DNA from: Leptodactylus fallax
Lineage: Eukaryota; Chordata; Amphibia; Anura; Leptodactylidae
NCBI GenBank assembly: GCA_947044405.1
Contig: CAMRHE010000036.1
Span: 868,001-932,000, forward strand
Direction of reading: 5' to 3'
DNA length: 64,000 nucleotides
Under the pieces are notes generated by a model. The model searched no databases, was not told the origin of the DNA, and worked only from the letters and a program-made list of their open reading frames with translations. Positions 1-62,687 of the stretch are shown here, in pieces. Position 1 is the first letter of the stretch. Each line of letters opens with the position of its first letter. The position numbers and the translations under genes are program-made.

Positions 1-654
1 TTACTTTAATAACACAACTCACAGACAGATATAGCACTGTTTCTGGAAAACAGCAGTATTAGGCAAACACTTTACAAGAAAATTCCATTTGTAATGTTTG
101 CAAAATCTGACCTAGGGTATGCCAGAGAAAAGGACATAATGGTATTTTCTAAAATCCACCAATTATCATGAGCTATTAACATTTCCAGGAAGGCAGTCTG
201 GATGAATTACAATTTTGGAAAGCTGCTTCCCAGCGTGGGATACCAATTTATAAGAACAGATTCCATATGTCCATAGGAAATTAACATAGCTCAACACATG
301 GGAAATGCTAAGCCATGTAGCACCCATGTGTTTTATCCGTACACAGTACCAGCACACCAGAAGGAGCAGCAGTAGCAGACATTTAATGACATCTCCATTC
401 TTCTAAATTGTTTCTCCAGCATTGTCTCATACGGCATTTCCTTAGCAATATATTTACTTTTAAAAAAAGCTTTAAAGGAGAGCCTACCACTGAGGGGTCA
501 TTTTTAACCATTACCTCCCTCCCTTCCCCCAAAGAAAAATTAATGTTCTAAATATAACAATGAAAAAAAATTAATGAAAAAATAAAATTTAAAAAAATGT
601 TTATAGGCTACATGCATGTTATGGAAATAGGCTGACACATCTCCAAAGTTGGCA
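1..654. other. Unassigned flank
   Basis: No gene or repeat family is recognised here. The minus strand between about 500 and 340 has a 54-codon open stretch, but without homology or convincing splice signals it is not called as coding. Confidence 0.5.
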
Positions 655-1112
655 CCCAGCTTCCTTTTTGCCTGTTCTGTCATACCCAGTTCCATTTATT
701 CCATACCCAAACCAATCATACATTACCCCCAACCTATTGCCCTATCTCACTACTTCTCTGTGCCTCAAAACTTCTTGAGCAACATGTCCTTCAACTATCC
801 CATCTATCATCCAACTCACTCTTTGACCAGTTGCAATCTGGCTTCTGACTCTATCACTCCACTGAAACTGCCCTAACCAAAGATGTGAACTGTCAAATCC
901 AAACTACTCTGTTCTTCTCCTTCTAGACCTTTCCTCTGCCTTTGGCATAGCTGATCACTCCCTCCTGTTACAAACTCTGTTATCCCTTAAAATCATAGAC
1001 TTGGCCCTCTCCTGGATAGATTCCTACCTCATCAACCGCACATTTAGCATCTGCCACTCACACATCACCTCCTCTGTGTCTCACAAGCCTGCTGCCTCAA
1101 GGTAAGCTTTGA
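655..1112 (+). mobile_element. L2-like LINE fragment, reverse transcriptase part
   Basis: Read on the plus strand with frameshifts and stops, this stretch resembles the middle of an L2/Jockey-group reverse transcriptase. It shows a 'SLL..SKLLEQHV' like segment, then 'LQSGF..HSTETALT', then a degraded LDLSSAF..ADHSLLL core and an ALSWI.SYL segment. The copy stops abruptly near 1,112, and the C-terminal part of the same kind of protein resumes at about 2,876. The LINE was therefore interrupted by the insert between them. It is an old, non-coding remnant. Clade assignment is from motif resemblance only. Confidence 0.65.
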
Positions 1113-2875
1113 TTCTGCTCTGCCCTTTAACCCCATAACTTTTTTTTATTTTTCCATTCACAGAGCCATATGAGGGCTTAATGTTTGCGGGACAAATTGT
1201 TCTTCATAATGGTACCATTTATTATTCTGTACAATGTACTGGGAAGCTGGAAAAAAATTCAAAATGGGGTGGAACTGGAGAAAAAAGTTTTTGCACTGTT
1301 TTGCATTTTTTTACGGAGTTCACTGTGTAGCCAAACTGACATGTCACCTCTATTCTATGTTTCGGTACGATTCTGGGGATACCAAATTCATATAATTTTA
1401 GTTACACTTTAACCCCTTAACAAAAATCCGAAACTTTTCCATATACATTTTTTCTTAAAGTCGCCATATTCTGACAACCGTAACGTTTTAATATTTCCAT
1501 GTATGGAGATGCATAGGGCGTCTTTTTTTGCAGGCCCAGGTGTACTTTTTAGTTATACCATTTTGGGGAATGTCTATTGCTTTGATCACTTTTTATTAAA
1601 ACTTTTATCAGAGGTGAAACAGCGAAAAAAACGGTGGTTAGGCACTTTTGACTTTTATTCCCGCTACGGTCTTCACCGTATGTAAAAATATTTTTATAAG
1701 TTTGTAGTTTGTTGTTTTCAGACACAGGAATACCTAATGTGCATGTGTTTCACTGTAAATTTTTACTTTAGTATGTATTCTAGGGAAAGGGGGTGAATTT
1801 TAATTATTTTTATTTTTTATATTGTTTTTAGGTTTTTTTAATATATTTTATTTATTAGACCCCTAGGGGTCTTGCACCCCAGGGGGTCGGATAACTAATT
1901 CAATGCATTACAATGCCAATGCAATGTAAAATACAGTCATTGTTATGTCTCTGCCTGTTCGGGTCTCGGCACCACCCTCTGCTCACACGCTGCGGCGTGT
2001 CCTCTGTTTGATTCTTTGCTTAGGATTCTGGATGCTTAGTCTGTATGCAGTCCTAGTTCCCTTGCTGTGTAATGGATTTCCAGCCACACCCGTGTTCTGA
2101 GCATTGTTTCTCTCTGGACCGCATAGAGTTAGTCTTTACCTTGCCTGTGTGATTGACAGCCCGTGTACCTATCAGGTCTGAAGCTGGGCCCAGACTTTCT
2201 ATATACGGGATGTCACTTTCACAGCATGTTGTCAGTTATTGCACTGACTTTGCCTGCTTTCTTTGTACCTTTGATATTTACCTTGCTATTATCTTTGGCT
2301 TGCCTTGTGACTACTCTCTTGGATTTCTATTTGGTACCACTTTTGCTTCTCTGGTTGTGACCCCTGGCTTGTTTACCATTCTTCTATGTTGTTTGTCTTG
2401 TTCTGTGTGTCACTTTACTCAGTATAGGGCTGGTCTTCGAGTTGTCCTTTTACCGTTTAGGGTAAACTGAGGCAATAGGAAGGGACAGTGGCTGGGGTGA
2501 GATTAGGGCTCACTTGTCTCTGTCCTTCCTCCCAGACCCCTGCAGTAGTGTGAGGGTATTGCTACATCTGGCAAGACCCTAACAGTCATGCATAAAGCAG
2601 CCTGTCATACAAATGAATGCCATACAAGCCTATGCGCCTTCAATAGGCTCCTGGCAGTTATGGCAATTGTTCTGGATGTTGGCGATCCTACCAAAAATGG
2701 CAGTAGCAGCTGTGACCGAGATGCCAAGGGCCTTAATGCCAGCAATCAGTGCAGGCACTATTCGCGGGGAATATTGCTGGATCTCTGCCAAGATCCGGTA
2801 GCTCCTGAGTGGCCACCATATTTAAATACCCGACATCTGCTGTAGTACTACAGTGGATGTCAGGAAGGAGATAAA
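1113..2875 (+). mobile_element. Interspersed DNA repeat, copy 1, interrupted by a solo LTR
   Basis: This is a non-coding repeat of about 1.1 kb, excluding the solo LTR inside it. Related copies occur at 5,612, 51,715 and 56,258. Shared landmarks in order are a 'taacccc' start, 'cacagagccatatgagggct', 'gggaagctggaaaaaaattc', 'gtttcggtacgatt', 'aaccccttaa', 'ggatgcatagggcgtc', 'ccattttggggaat' and a tail with 'gacatctgc'. Starts with TTAACCCC and an end near GGTGTTAA in copy 4 raise the possibility of a TTAA-targeting DNA transposon, but this is not proven. No transposase is seen. Confidence 0.6.
1936..2589 (+). mobile_element. Solo LTR (1,941-2,584) with GTCAT target-site duplication
   Basis: The 644-bp unit begins TGTTATG and ends CCCTAACA, so its ends form the inverted pair TGTTA/TAACA typical of LTRs. 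It is bounded by a perfect 5-bp direct repeat, GTCAT, at 1,936-1,940 and 2,585-2,589. No internal retroviral sequence is present, consistent with loss by recombination between two LTRs. The small ORFs inside are chance. The sequence differs from the LTRs of the provirus at 22.6-32.9 kb, so it is another family. Confidence 0.75.
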
Positions 2876-3417
2876 CCACATATCAGAACCATTCCTTGAA
2901 TCTGCTTTTTCCTCACCCCAGAGACTACAAAAATGCTAGACCATTTCCTCTTCATCTCCCACTTAGACTAGTATAAACAACCTTCTCTGTAGCCTCTCAC
3001 CAGATGCTTTCGTTCCCATCCAATCCACCCTCAACTAAGCCATTTGCTTTATCCACCTCTCTCATAGTTTTTCGTCTGCCTCTCCCCTTTGTCAATCCCT
3101 TCACTGACTACCCATTTCCCAGCAAATAGAGTTTAAAATCTTAACACTGACAAGGCTATCCACAACCTGTCCCTTCCATAAATGTTTGACCTATTCTCCT
3201 ACTACCTCTCCATGCGTAATCTCTGATTCTCCCAAGACCTCCTTTTTCACTCTGCTCTTATCCTCTCTTCACACAACCACTTCCAAAATTTCTCCTGTTC
3301 ATCCCCTATACCCTGGAACTCGCTACCATGATGCACAACACCTCCTTTGCCCTTCCCTTGTAGATTGCAAAGCACTCAAGAACAGTGACTTCTATCCCAT
3401 TGTGTCAGTTGGTCACT
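2876..3417 (+). mobile_element. L2-like LINE fragment, C-terminal part
   Basis: This continues the LINE broken at about 1,112. Plus-strand reading gives an L2-type C-terminal pattern: 'SQQIEFKILTLT', then a 'LSTTCPFHKCL' and 'SLVDCKALKNSDFYPI' region. Frameshifts and stops are present. It is followed by a MITE at 3,418-3,640 and then the LINE tail. Confidence 0.6.
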
Positions 3418-3640
3418 AAGGCTGGGTTCACATCTGCATCACAGTCTCCGCCACAGATTCCAACAAAAATTGGTGAAGATAAAAGTCCTGCACAGAGAAC
3501 TTTTCTCTTCGCCAGTTTCAGTATGAAAACGGACGCGTGGTGAACCCCATTACAGTCTATGGGGTTTACGGGTAAACGGTGTGTTAGCAGACGGGCTCTC
3601 TGAACGATGGAGAGTCCAGTGCTAGTGTGAACCTAGCCTA
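3418..3640. mobile_element. MITE inserted in the L2 3' tail
   Basis: The ends are an imperfect inverted pair: 'taaggctgggttcacat' on the left and 'gtgtgaacctagcctaag' on the right. The unit is about 220 bp with no coding capacity. LINE sequence lies on both sides, so this insertion is younger than the LINE. A similar end pair occurs at 41,323-41,513. Confidence 0.6.
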
Positions 3641-3705
3641 AGTTAGTTTATTTTGTATTATGTACAGCACCATGAATTAATGGTGCTCTACAAGTTTGCT
3701 ATATA
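3641..3705 (+). mobile_element. L2-like LINE 3' end
   Basis: The segment 'ttgtattatgtacagcacc' followed by 'atggtgctctacaa' resembles the conserved 3' end of L2-group LINEs. It lies directly after the MITE and completes the interrupted LINE. Confidence 0.55.
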
Positions 3706-4352
3706 CAACACTCTTTTTGGCAGCACCACAGGGTCTAATAATAACTGTTTCATAGTAGCTGATAATATCAGGCAAATCTAGCAACAATGTCCACACAGAA
3801 ATTAAGCCAGAACACATAGGATAGCTGTAGGGTTGTAGATGTAGAAGTCCAAAGGCCCCTCTACCACACAGTTGGTAACGGCCTTGACAGATTTGACCAT
3901 ATATTGGGCCACAGGACCGTTAAATTAGACCTCTGTCTGAATACCATTCTCCCCTCATAAGGCCCACATAGTGTCAATCAAACAGAAAAGATGCTCATGC
4001 TATTGTGACCTAAAGTAAATTATGTCCATAGAGTACTGTAAGTATGTAAATCCTCCTATTTCACAAATTTTTGATTACTAAAGAGAAAATAATAGCAGCA
4101 CATTAGCTTACATTTGAAATGCCAATATATCTGAAACACAAAACCTACATGGTATCTCTCTAAGTTATACCCGATTTGCTGTCATTTGGATGTTGTTTGT
4201 TTTCTCTTGTTTGCAGCTGACATTCTGCCCATACTATTGTTTCTCATAATCCTGGAAACAAAAATAATGGTCACTGTAACTTGTGTACTGTATATGTATT
4301 TCTGTTAGGTAACATACATGTCAATTACCTATTTGCTTTATAGGCATACTAA
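3706..4352. other. Unassigned stretch
   Basis: No coding or repeat signature is recognised. Confidence 0.4.
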
Positions 4353-4850
4353 CAGTGGCGTAACTAGGAATGGCTGGGCCCCAAGGCGAACATTTGAACA
4401 TTTTCAGACCCCAGAGTATAATGATCGGAGACCCAGGGTAGGATACAAACATAAAAAACAATGTTACTTACCTCTTCCTCGCTCCGGTGCACTCCCATGC
4501 GCTCTTCGGCCATCTTCAATGTTGGACCAGATCTCGCGTGATCTAGGCCGGCGTCGCGACGCATAATGACGTCGGCTGACGTCTGGGACGTCACCAAACA
4601 GGCCCGAAGCCTGCCGGAGAGTAGGAGAGGTGAGTTACAGTATTTTTTTATGTTCCCTCACAACCCCTGGGGCCCTGATCGTTATACTCCGGGGTCTGAA
4701 AAGACCCCAGAGTATAATGATAGCAGTGTTTGTGGGGTTCACAGTAGCGGTTGCCACAGGGCTCCAGGCCCCTTAACGTCCCAGGCCCTGTGGCAGCTGC
4801 TACCGCTACTACCCCGGGATTTAGGCCCCTACATACTAAGCTAAATGCAC
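4353..4850 (+). repeat. Interspersed repeat with internal inverted motif
   Basis: It begins with 'cagtggcgtaactaggaatg' and contains 'gaccccagagtataatgat' near 4,410 and again near 4,702. The later copy sits beside its reverse complement, around 'ggggtctgaaaagacccc' (4,691-4,707). It appears to be a non-coding repeat. The short ORFs on both strands are by-products of this symmetry. No family name is assigned. Confidence 0.45.
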
Positions 4851-5039
4851 CAGAACATATTTTGCTACACATTTATTATAGGTTTTAGACACATTGCATC
4901 TAGTTACACAAAACACAAAAAGGGCATTGCTTATTGATAAAGGGGGCTTGATTTTTTTAGGATTCTCAATATGTGTTATCCTACTTGCATCCATAATAGC
5001 TTTCAGTGCAGCTCACAGCTGTTGCCATATGGTTGATAT

Positions 5040-5600
5040 GCCTACAAGTTAAGCTTTGGCTGGGTCTCCAGCCAGTGAAGGCTCTGAGACATTGAGCCAG
5101 CCAGAGTGTTGCCCCATTCTTCAATCCTGAGCTGAGGCAGGGTATTTAAACTTTGCTTGAAGTTACTCATGTGCCTGCTATTGATTGTAGTTAGGTTTGT
5201 AAACTCTGAAGATACCTGCATATCTACCAGTTCCCTGGTTACTTATTTTGGCTTGTTTTTTGCTTAACGGTTTTCTTACATATTAGGATTTGTCTGTGAA
5301 CTTCTGATCTCGACCAGGCTCAGACATGTTTATTCTGTTCTGATTTGGAATTTCCTGTGCTCTCCTGGTTTTGACCCTGCTTGTATGTTTACTGTCTGTT
5401 GTAGGTTTGCTGGCTTGGTCTTTGTCTGCAAGTATACCTATTTTTTTAACACTAACTTTGGTGTGGTAACCTGGACCCTGATTCTGCTGGCCTTGTGGCG
5501 GGACTTGGTGGAAACTTTAGGGGTGCCTCAGCTGGAGCAGTGTGAGATTTTAGGTAGCTTGTTTTGCTTACTAAATCTAATCTGTGAGTTCCAGCACTGT
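5040..5600 (+). repeat. LTR-like or repeat remnant, unresolved
   Basis: The composition and phrase content, with many 'cttgttt', 'cctgattctgctgg' and 'ttgaccctgc' segments, resemble the solo LTR at 1,941-2,584. No matching termini or target duplication were found, so the boundaries are approximate and the identity is uncertain. Confidence 0.25.
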
Positions 5601-5611
5601 ATTTGGAAAAC

Positions 5612-6035
5612 TGATTAACCCATCCCCATCGGAGGAATTTTTCAATATGTTATTTACGGGCTTTGTTTTTACAGCGTTCACTCTGCAGCCAAAATGCCAT
5701 GTCATCGGTATTGTATGTTTCAGTACGATTCCAAGGATACCAAATTTATATGGTTTTATTTACATTTTAACCCCTTAATAAAATCTAAAACTGCAAAAAA
5801 AATATTTTTTTTTCTAAGTCGCCATATTCTGACACCCGTAACTTTTAAATCCTTTCATGTACAGGGATGCATAGGGCGTCTTTTTGAGGGGCCAGGTGTA
5901 CTTTTTAGTTATACCATTTTGGGGAATTGCTTTTGAATTTTTTCCCGCTACGGTGTTTACCGTACGGAAAAAATATTTTTATAGATTTGTAGACCAGGCA
6001 TTTTCGGACACAGGGATACCTAATGTGTATGTGTT
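5612..6035 (+). mobile_element. Interspersed DNA repeat, copy 2 (partial)
   Basis: This copy begins 'ttaacccatccccatcggag' and shares 'tttcagtacgattcc', 'ttaaccccttaataaa', 'gtcgccatattctgacaccc', 'gggatgcatagggcgtc' and 'ccattttggggaat' with copy 1. It lacks the distal part and runs into Tc1 sequence. Confidence 0.6.
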
Positions 6036-6507
6036 TCACAGTATTTAAGTATCCAACAGCTTGGATCATTACAAGGTCTTTCAGTTCTAGTGTGACAAAC
6101 ACGGTCATGGAGGTGGCTCATATGCTTCGTAAAAGTGAGATCACAAATGTCCATGCAAGCAACGCATGTTAAGCAAATCTGGAATGGTTGCCCGAAAAAA
6201 GGTGAAGAAGCCTCAACTTCAATATCATCATAAGAAATGTCAGCTCGAGTATGCAAAAAAAAGTGTGAAAAGTGGACAGTAGAAGAATGGAAATGGGTGA
6301 TGAGAGATGAAATGGGAGTTAAGAGATGAAAGTCAATAGACTGGGTGCAAATGGGTCTGGAAGAAACAAGAGAAAAGGGGGCTAACAGATTGAGAAATGG
6401 AAGCAACTGTCAAGTTTGGCAGAGGAAGCCTGATGATATGGGGTTACTTCACAGCCAAAGTTGTTAGATACTTGACCAGGATCAATAGTGGTCTCAATGC
6501 TGAGCTA
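6036..6507 (+). mobile_element. Outer Tc1-like element, 5' part of a broken transposase
   Basis: Plus-strand translation gives a decayed Tc1-type transposase: a 'SKSGMVARKKVKKPQL' segment, 'KCQLEYAKKSV', several stops, then 'GRGSLMIWGYFTAKVV' matching the usual GGGSVMVWGCF region. The reading stops at 6,507, where an unrelated Tc1 element begins, and resumes at 7,409. The left terminus is not resolved. Confidence 0.6.
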
Positions 6508-7406
<899 letters not shown>

Positions 7407-7408
7407 TA

Positions 7409-7745
7409 TATGTGAGTTTCCTACAAGACGAGTTACTTCATACACTCAAGTACTATAGGTATGAAAAGGAGGACATAGTGTTCCACCAGAACAATGAACC
7501 AAAGCATATGAAGATTAGCGAAGAAATGGTTCAATGATAATGAAGTAGTGGTTCTGGATTGGCCCCCAGACCTCAATCCAATTGAACACTTGTGGGTAGA
7601 GTTGGAGAGAAAGTGTATTCATACCCAAGTTGACCAGTATGCTCCAACATTGGGAATGAGTAAAAGAGACCTGCTTGAATCTGATCGAGAGTATATCCAA
7701 AAGTATTCAGGCAGTGATGAAAAATGGTGGATTTTCAAAATAATC
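7409..7745 (+). mobile_element. Outer Tc1-like element, 3' part
   Basis: This resumes the transposase interrupted at 6,507. It contains 'FHQNNEPKHMK', equivalent to the QQDNDPKH motif, then after a frame change '[19 protein letters not shown]' with the third catalytic acidic residue. It is degenerate and not translatable as one protein. Confidence 0.65.
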
Positions 7746-7794
7746 AAAATTTTAATTTAGATTTTTAGGAGCAAAACAGTAGCAATGTAGTTAC

Positions 7795-8032
7795 ATGACT
7801 TTCTGCTTCTGTTATAGCTATACGGAAAATGCCAGCGTTTCTGTAGGTATAATTGAAGTGCTGTGATTTGCAAAAACGCGACAATTTATGAAATCACAGC
7901 ATTTCTGTTGCAGATATTTTTCTGCAATGTGTGGATGGGATTAGCAAAAATCCCATCCACTTTGCAGGTACTGTTTCTGCCAAAGGCCAAATTGCGGCAT
8001 TTACACTACGTTGGGTCCCCAGTCTAAAGGAT
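7795..8032. mobile_element. 'Ggccccac' MITE, copy a
   Basis: Shares 'aggtataattgaagtgctg', 'tttctgcaatgtgtggatgg' and 'cccatccactttgcagg' with the other members between 8.4 and 14.2 kb. Internal inverted symmetry and absence of coding capacity suggest a non-autonomous DNA element. Confidence 0.55.
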
Positions 8033-8384
8033 GTTAACATATGGCAAAAAAAACCCCAGTCTGACATAGTAAGTTCAATTAAATACTTTTATTAACAATT
8101 AACTTGATTAACTAGACTTTTATAATTATTGAACATAGGATCTGTAAAAAAAAACTGTAAAAATAAAGTAAAGTGACAAACTATAAAATACAGCAAAAAA
8201 CAAAACAAAAAAATAAAATGGCAGTAACAATCAATAAGGCAGTAGCAACCCACAGCCTAGATATGCAGTAAAATATATAATTAGCTTACATGTGAAGTTC
8301 AAATATATTCTAGATTCATAATTATTAAAATAGATATCATATTCTTATAAAATGAACTCCATAACAATTTTATCTTAGCACAAA

Positions 8385-8657
8385 CCGTGGTGGAAATGCA
8401 TCATAGTTTTTTTCCTGCAGCGATTTTCACAAAACATTTGCAGAGTTTTCCTCTATATACTTTCTGATTCTATTATACCTATACCGCCATAACGTTTCCT
8501 TAGGTATAATTGACATGCTGCGATTTCCAAAAACACAATGGTTTTGGAAATCGCAACATTTCCGGTTATTTTTCTGCACTGTGTGGATGGGATTCGCTAC
8601 ACTTTGCAGGGACTGTTATACGCCGTGGTTTTTGCCATGTGGGGCTTCAGCCTAAAG
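8385..8657. mobile_element. 'Ggccccac' MITE, copy b
   Basis: Contains 'ggtataattgacatgctgcg', 'ctgcactgtgtggatgggat', 'actttgcagggactgtt' and the terminal 'tgtggggcttcagcct'. Non-coding. Confidence 0.6.
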
Positions 8658-8699
8658 TAGATTTCCCAACCATATCTGCTGAATGTTTGTTCCAAGCCT

Positions 8700-9168
8700 C
8701 AACTACTCTTTCAGTGAAATAATATCTCTCGACATTGCTTCTTTTCTTCCCCCCAAACTAATTTCGTATTTAGCTTTTTATTAAAACACTTCCCTTCTGA
8801 ACCATATTTATAACTTTAACATACTTAAAAATTTTGATCGTGTCCCCCTTTCGCTTCTCTTCTTCGAGGCTATAGAGATAAAGTTCTTTAAGCCTCTCCA
8901 GATATGTTTCATGCTTCATATCCTATTTTATCTATGTCTTTTTTGTAGGCGGGGTCTCCAGAACTGGACACGGCATTCTAAATGTGGTCTCACCAAAGCT
9001 CTATACAGTGGGATCACTACCTCTCTCTTCCTACTAGTTATTCCTCTAGCTATACAGCCTAGCATCCTATTTACCTTTCTTGCTGCCTGGCTGCACTGTG
9101 CACTCATTTTGAGGCTGTCAGATTTTAGGAGGCTTAGAACTGCCAATACAATACTCAGATAGGGATGT
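8700..9168 (-). mobile_element. CR1-like LINE fragment (RT C-terminus)
   Basis: The minus strand encodes a truncated CR1-type pol C-terminus: 'QAARKVNRMLGCIARGI', 'REVVIPLYRALVRPHLE', then 'VQFWRPRLQK'. This matches the well-conserved LVRPHLEYC.QFWAP region, also seen in the larger CR1 at 44-46.6 kb. Beyond 8,930 the frame is lost. A 5'- and 3'-truncated, inactive copy. Confidence 0.75.
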
Positions 9169-9199
9169 ATGATGGTTTGTGCAAAGTAACACAATTTTT

Positions 9200-9690
9200 C
9201 AATATACTTTCAGTTTAAAGTTTTCAAAGTTTCCTTTTCATAGTCATTCAATGGGAAAGTTCACTGTTTACTTACACAAGATAGAGATCTGCCCTGTTCA
9301 TGCACTGGGTGGAAAATCTGATTTTTTTTGGGGGGAAGAGGGAATACAAAGTGGGAAGGACTTGCTGTGCTCTCAGCAGTCAAGTGTTGTTTGTGAATAG
9401 GTCACCGCAAATGTGACATCACCTGGGGACCTGTACACAGCAGCTGCCACTGTAAATGGAGGACTGGAGAGGCATTAGTATATTTTTTTTTTATTTTACT
9501 GGCCCCATTTGCAGAATTTATAAACTTTATTAAAAGGACTTGGACAACCCCAACAATACACCATTTTCTAAAAATAACATAAAAATGGACAGAACTGTAT
9601 ACTCATAACTTCAAGATCCTAAGCCCCGATATAAAATCTACAAAGACAGATTCACATGTGGCATAATTAGTGACATAGATTTGTTGTGCA
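9200..9690. other. Unassigned stretch
   Basis: Contains homopolymer tracts but no recognised gene or repeat family. Confidence 0.4.
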
Positions 9691-9694
9691 AAAT

Positions 9695-9985
9695 TAGGCT
9701 AAGGCCCCTCGTGGCGTTCCGCAGCAAAAAAGCGTTGCAGGAAAAACCACGGCAGAAACGCACTACAATTTTTCCCGCAGCACTTTGCACATAAAGTTTG
9801 CAGAGGTTTCCTCTGCTGACTTTCTGCTTCAATTATAACTATAAGGAAACCGCCGGCATTTCCGTAGGAATAATTGACATGCTGTGATTTTCAAAAACGT
9901 GGGCAGATTTTTTTCTGCAAACCACAACGGTTTTGGAAATTGCAGCGTGTCCACTGCATGTATTTTATTGCAAAGTGGGGATAGG
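9695..9985. mobile_element. 'Ggccccac' MITE, copy c
   Basis: Begins 'taggctaaggcccctcgtgg' and contains 'aataattgacatgctgtg' and a degraded 'gcaaagtggggataggatt'. The distal end is not clear. Confidence 0.55.
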
Positions 9986-10348
9986 ATTCACTAGCTATGT
10001 GATTCGCTGGCCATGTGACGGACATTTTTGTAACGGGCATCACATGGCTTTTTTGAGTTCACAATGATTTCAATGTGTCTATTCACAGGTCCGTTTCTTC
10101 GCCTGACCATTTCTCATTGTCGTTAAAAAAAATAAATGACATGATCTATCTTTGTCCATTTTCACAGATCTGTTTTAACTGATGTAAAGCTAATCGACAT
10201 CTGTATTACTTATGTAAATATGGATCAGTGGGTTGCATCAAGAAAAGAAAGATTAATGAAATGTACACCCGGCCATCAAAAATCGAATGAATTTCTTACA
10301 GTAAATTTGCAGTCACATCGCAGGTTTTTTTTGCCAAAAATAAGATTT

Positions 10349-10572
10349 ACGGCTGAGGCCCCACATAGAAAAAAGCTGCTTTTCTTGTTGCATATTTTGG
10401 TGCGGTATTTTGAGCCAAACCCAGGAGTGTCCACAAAAGGAATGAGAGATAAAAAGGAAGCACTTACAGTATACTTCTTTACCTTTTCCTCAATCCACAT
10501 CTGGCTTTGGCTCAAAAAAATGCAGCAAAAGCTGCAACAAAGCAGCTTTTCCACAATGTGGGACCTTAGCCA
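10349..10572. mobile_element. 'Ggccccac' MITE, copy d (foldback)
   Basis: The left end 'ggctgaggccccacata' pairs with the right end 'aatgtgggaccttagcc'. Internal segments 'attttgagccaaaccc' and 'tggctttggctcaaaa' are also inverted. Overlapping ORFs on both strands result from this symmetry. Confidence 0.65.
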
Positions 10573-10657
10573 AAATCTGTAAACAGAAAATGCACTCTAT
10601 ATCCTTTATATTTTCTCTCCTTTTGTGACCCATTACTGATTTTGGCTAAAAACAGTA

Positions 10658-10920
10658 AGGCTAAGGCCCCACGTAGGGAGCCACAACGAAAAAGCGCTGT
10701 GGGAAAAACTTCAATTATTCCTATAGGGAAACCACTGGCATTTCCGTAGGTATAATTGGCATGCTGTGGTTTCCAAAAAGGCGACGGTTTTGGAAACTGC
10801 AGAGTTCTGCTGTGCATATTTTTCTGCAATGTGTGGATTGGATTCGCTAGAACCCCATTCACTTTGCAGGGACTGTAAAATACCATGGTTTTTGCCACGG
10901 CGTTTACACCACATGTAAGA
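10658..10920. mobile_element. 'Ggccccac' MITE, copy e
   Basis: Starts 'aggctaaggccccacgtag' and has 'aggtataattggcatgctg', 'ctgcaatgtgtggattgga' and 'cactttgcagggactgt'. The terminal match is degraded on the right. Confidence 0.6.
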
Positions 10921-10966
10921 TAGATGCAAAAACTGCATCAATGCCAAACCATAAATAAGACCTTAT

Positions 10967-11188
10967 GGCTGAGGCCCCATGTTGCGGAAACGCAGCTTTA
11001 TTTGTTGCAGATTTTGCTGCAGTTTTTTGAGCCAAAGTCAGGAGTGGATTAAGCAGAGGGTAGAAGTATAAGAACTTCCTATATATTTTACATTCCTTTT
11101 GTAGTCAGTCTTGGCTTTGGCTCAAAAAACCGCAGCTAAATTTGCAACAAAAAAAGCTACATTTCTGCAACGTGAGGCCTTGGCCTAT
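10967..11188. mobile_element. 'Ggccccac' MITE, copy f (foldback)
   Basis: Left 'ggctgaggccccatgttg' and right 'caacgtgaggccttggcc' are inverted copies, with internal 'ttttgagccaaagt' and 'ctttggctcaaaa' also inverted. Non-coding. Confidence 0.65.
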
Positions 11189-11446
11189 GATTGTTTTTCA
11201 ACAAACTAATAACTTTTCAATCAATTATCTAAGGTTGCTTTATCAGTAGGAATTTTTATATGTAAAATAACAGATTCAAGTAAAAATCAAAAACCAAAAT
11301 ACCACATTTTGTACATTTACTCGATTAAACATTGGAAATGTCACTCAATGTTACTATAAATCTACGTCTAAAAAGGTTTGAAGTTCAGCCTTTCCTGTAA
11401 AACTGGGTGAATCACAATGAAGGTCACTTGTACTAGACACAGTGTC
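11189..11446 (-). other. CAPS2 3' untranslated region (start)
   Basis: AT-rich sequence directly after the stop codon. No convincing AATAAA is seen on the minus strand before the MITE at 10,967-11,188. The first match, inside that MITE, lies at about 10,995-11,000, so the polyadenylation site is unresolved. Confidence 0.4.
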
Positions 11447-62390
<50,944 letters not shown>

Positions 62391-62687
62391 CTGTTGACAG
62401 CAGAACAGCAAATCACTTTATGGGTCAATTGGATTCTGTTATAAAATGCCGCAATAAAGAAATAATAGCATTACACCCCAGGCAGTATACAGGATGTACA
62501 GAATTGAAAACTAATACAAAAATACAGTACTGCTGTATTATTAGGTTTTTTTTGTTTTTTTTTTAATTGAACTAATCTTGCATCTTAAAAAGGACTTTTA
62601 TGTCAATAATTTCTGCCATATACTGTGGTTTACATATGGAATATCACTACTAAGTAGGATTCTTCTGTCTATATTCTCTTACACTAT

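Noticed and set aside
166..357. Minus-strand ORF with a Leu-rich entry followed by WYCVRIKH, resembling a membrane segment
   Set aside because: The hydrophobicity comes from a CTG-type repeat tract; no supporting exon structure or homology.
340..500. A 54-codon open minus-strand stretch ending in TGT/TGC-rich codons and a stop
   Set aside because: No recognised family, no clear acceptor with downstream frame support, and composition compatible with chance.
2153..2470. 105-codon hydrophobic ORF
   Set aside because: It lies wholly inside a solo LTR with perfect target duplication; hydrophobicity follows from T-rich sequence.
10220..10582. 120-codon ORF
   Set aside because: Spans a foldback MITE; the matching ORF on the opposite strand shows it follows from inverted-repeat symmetry.
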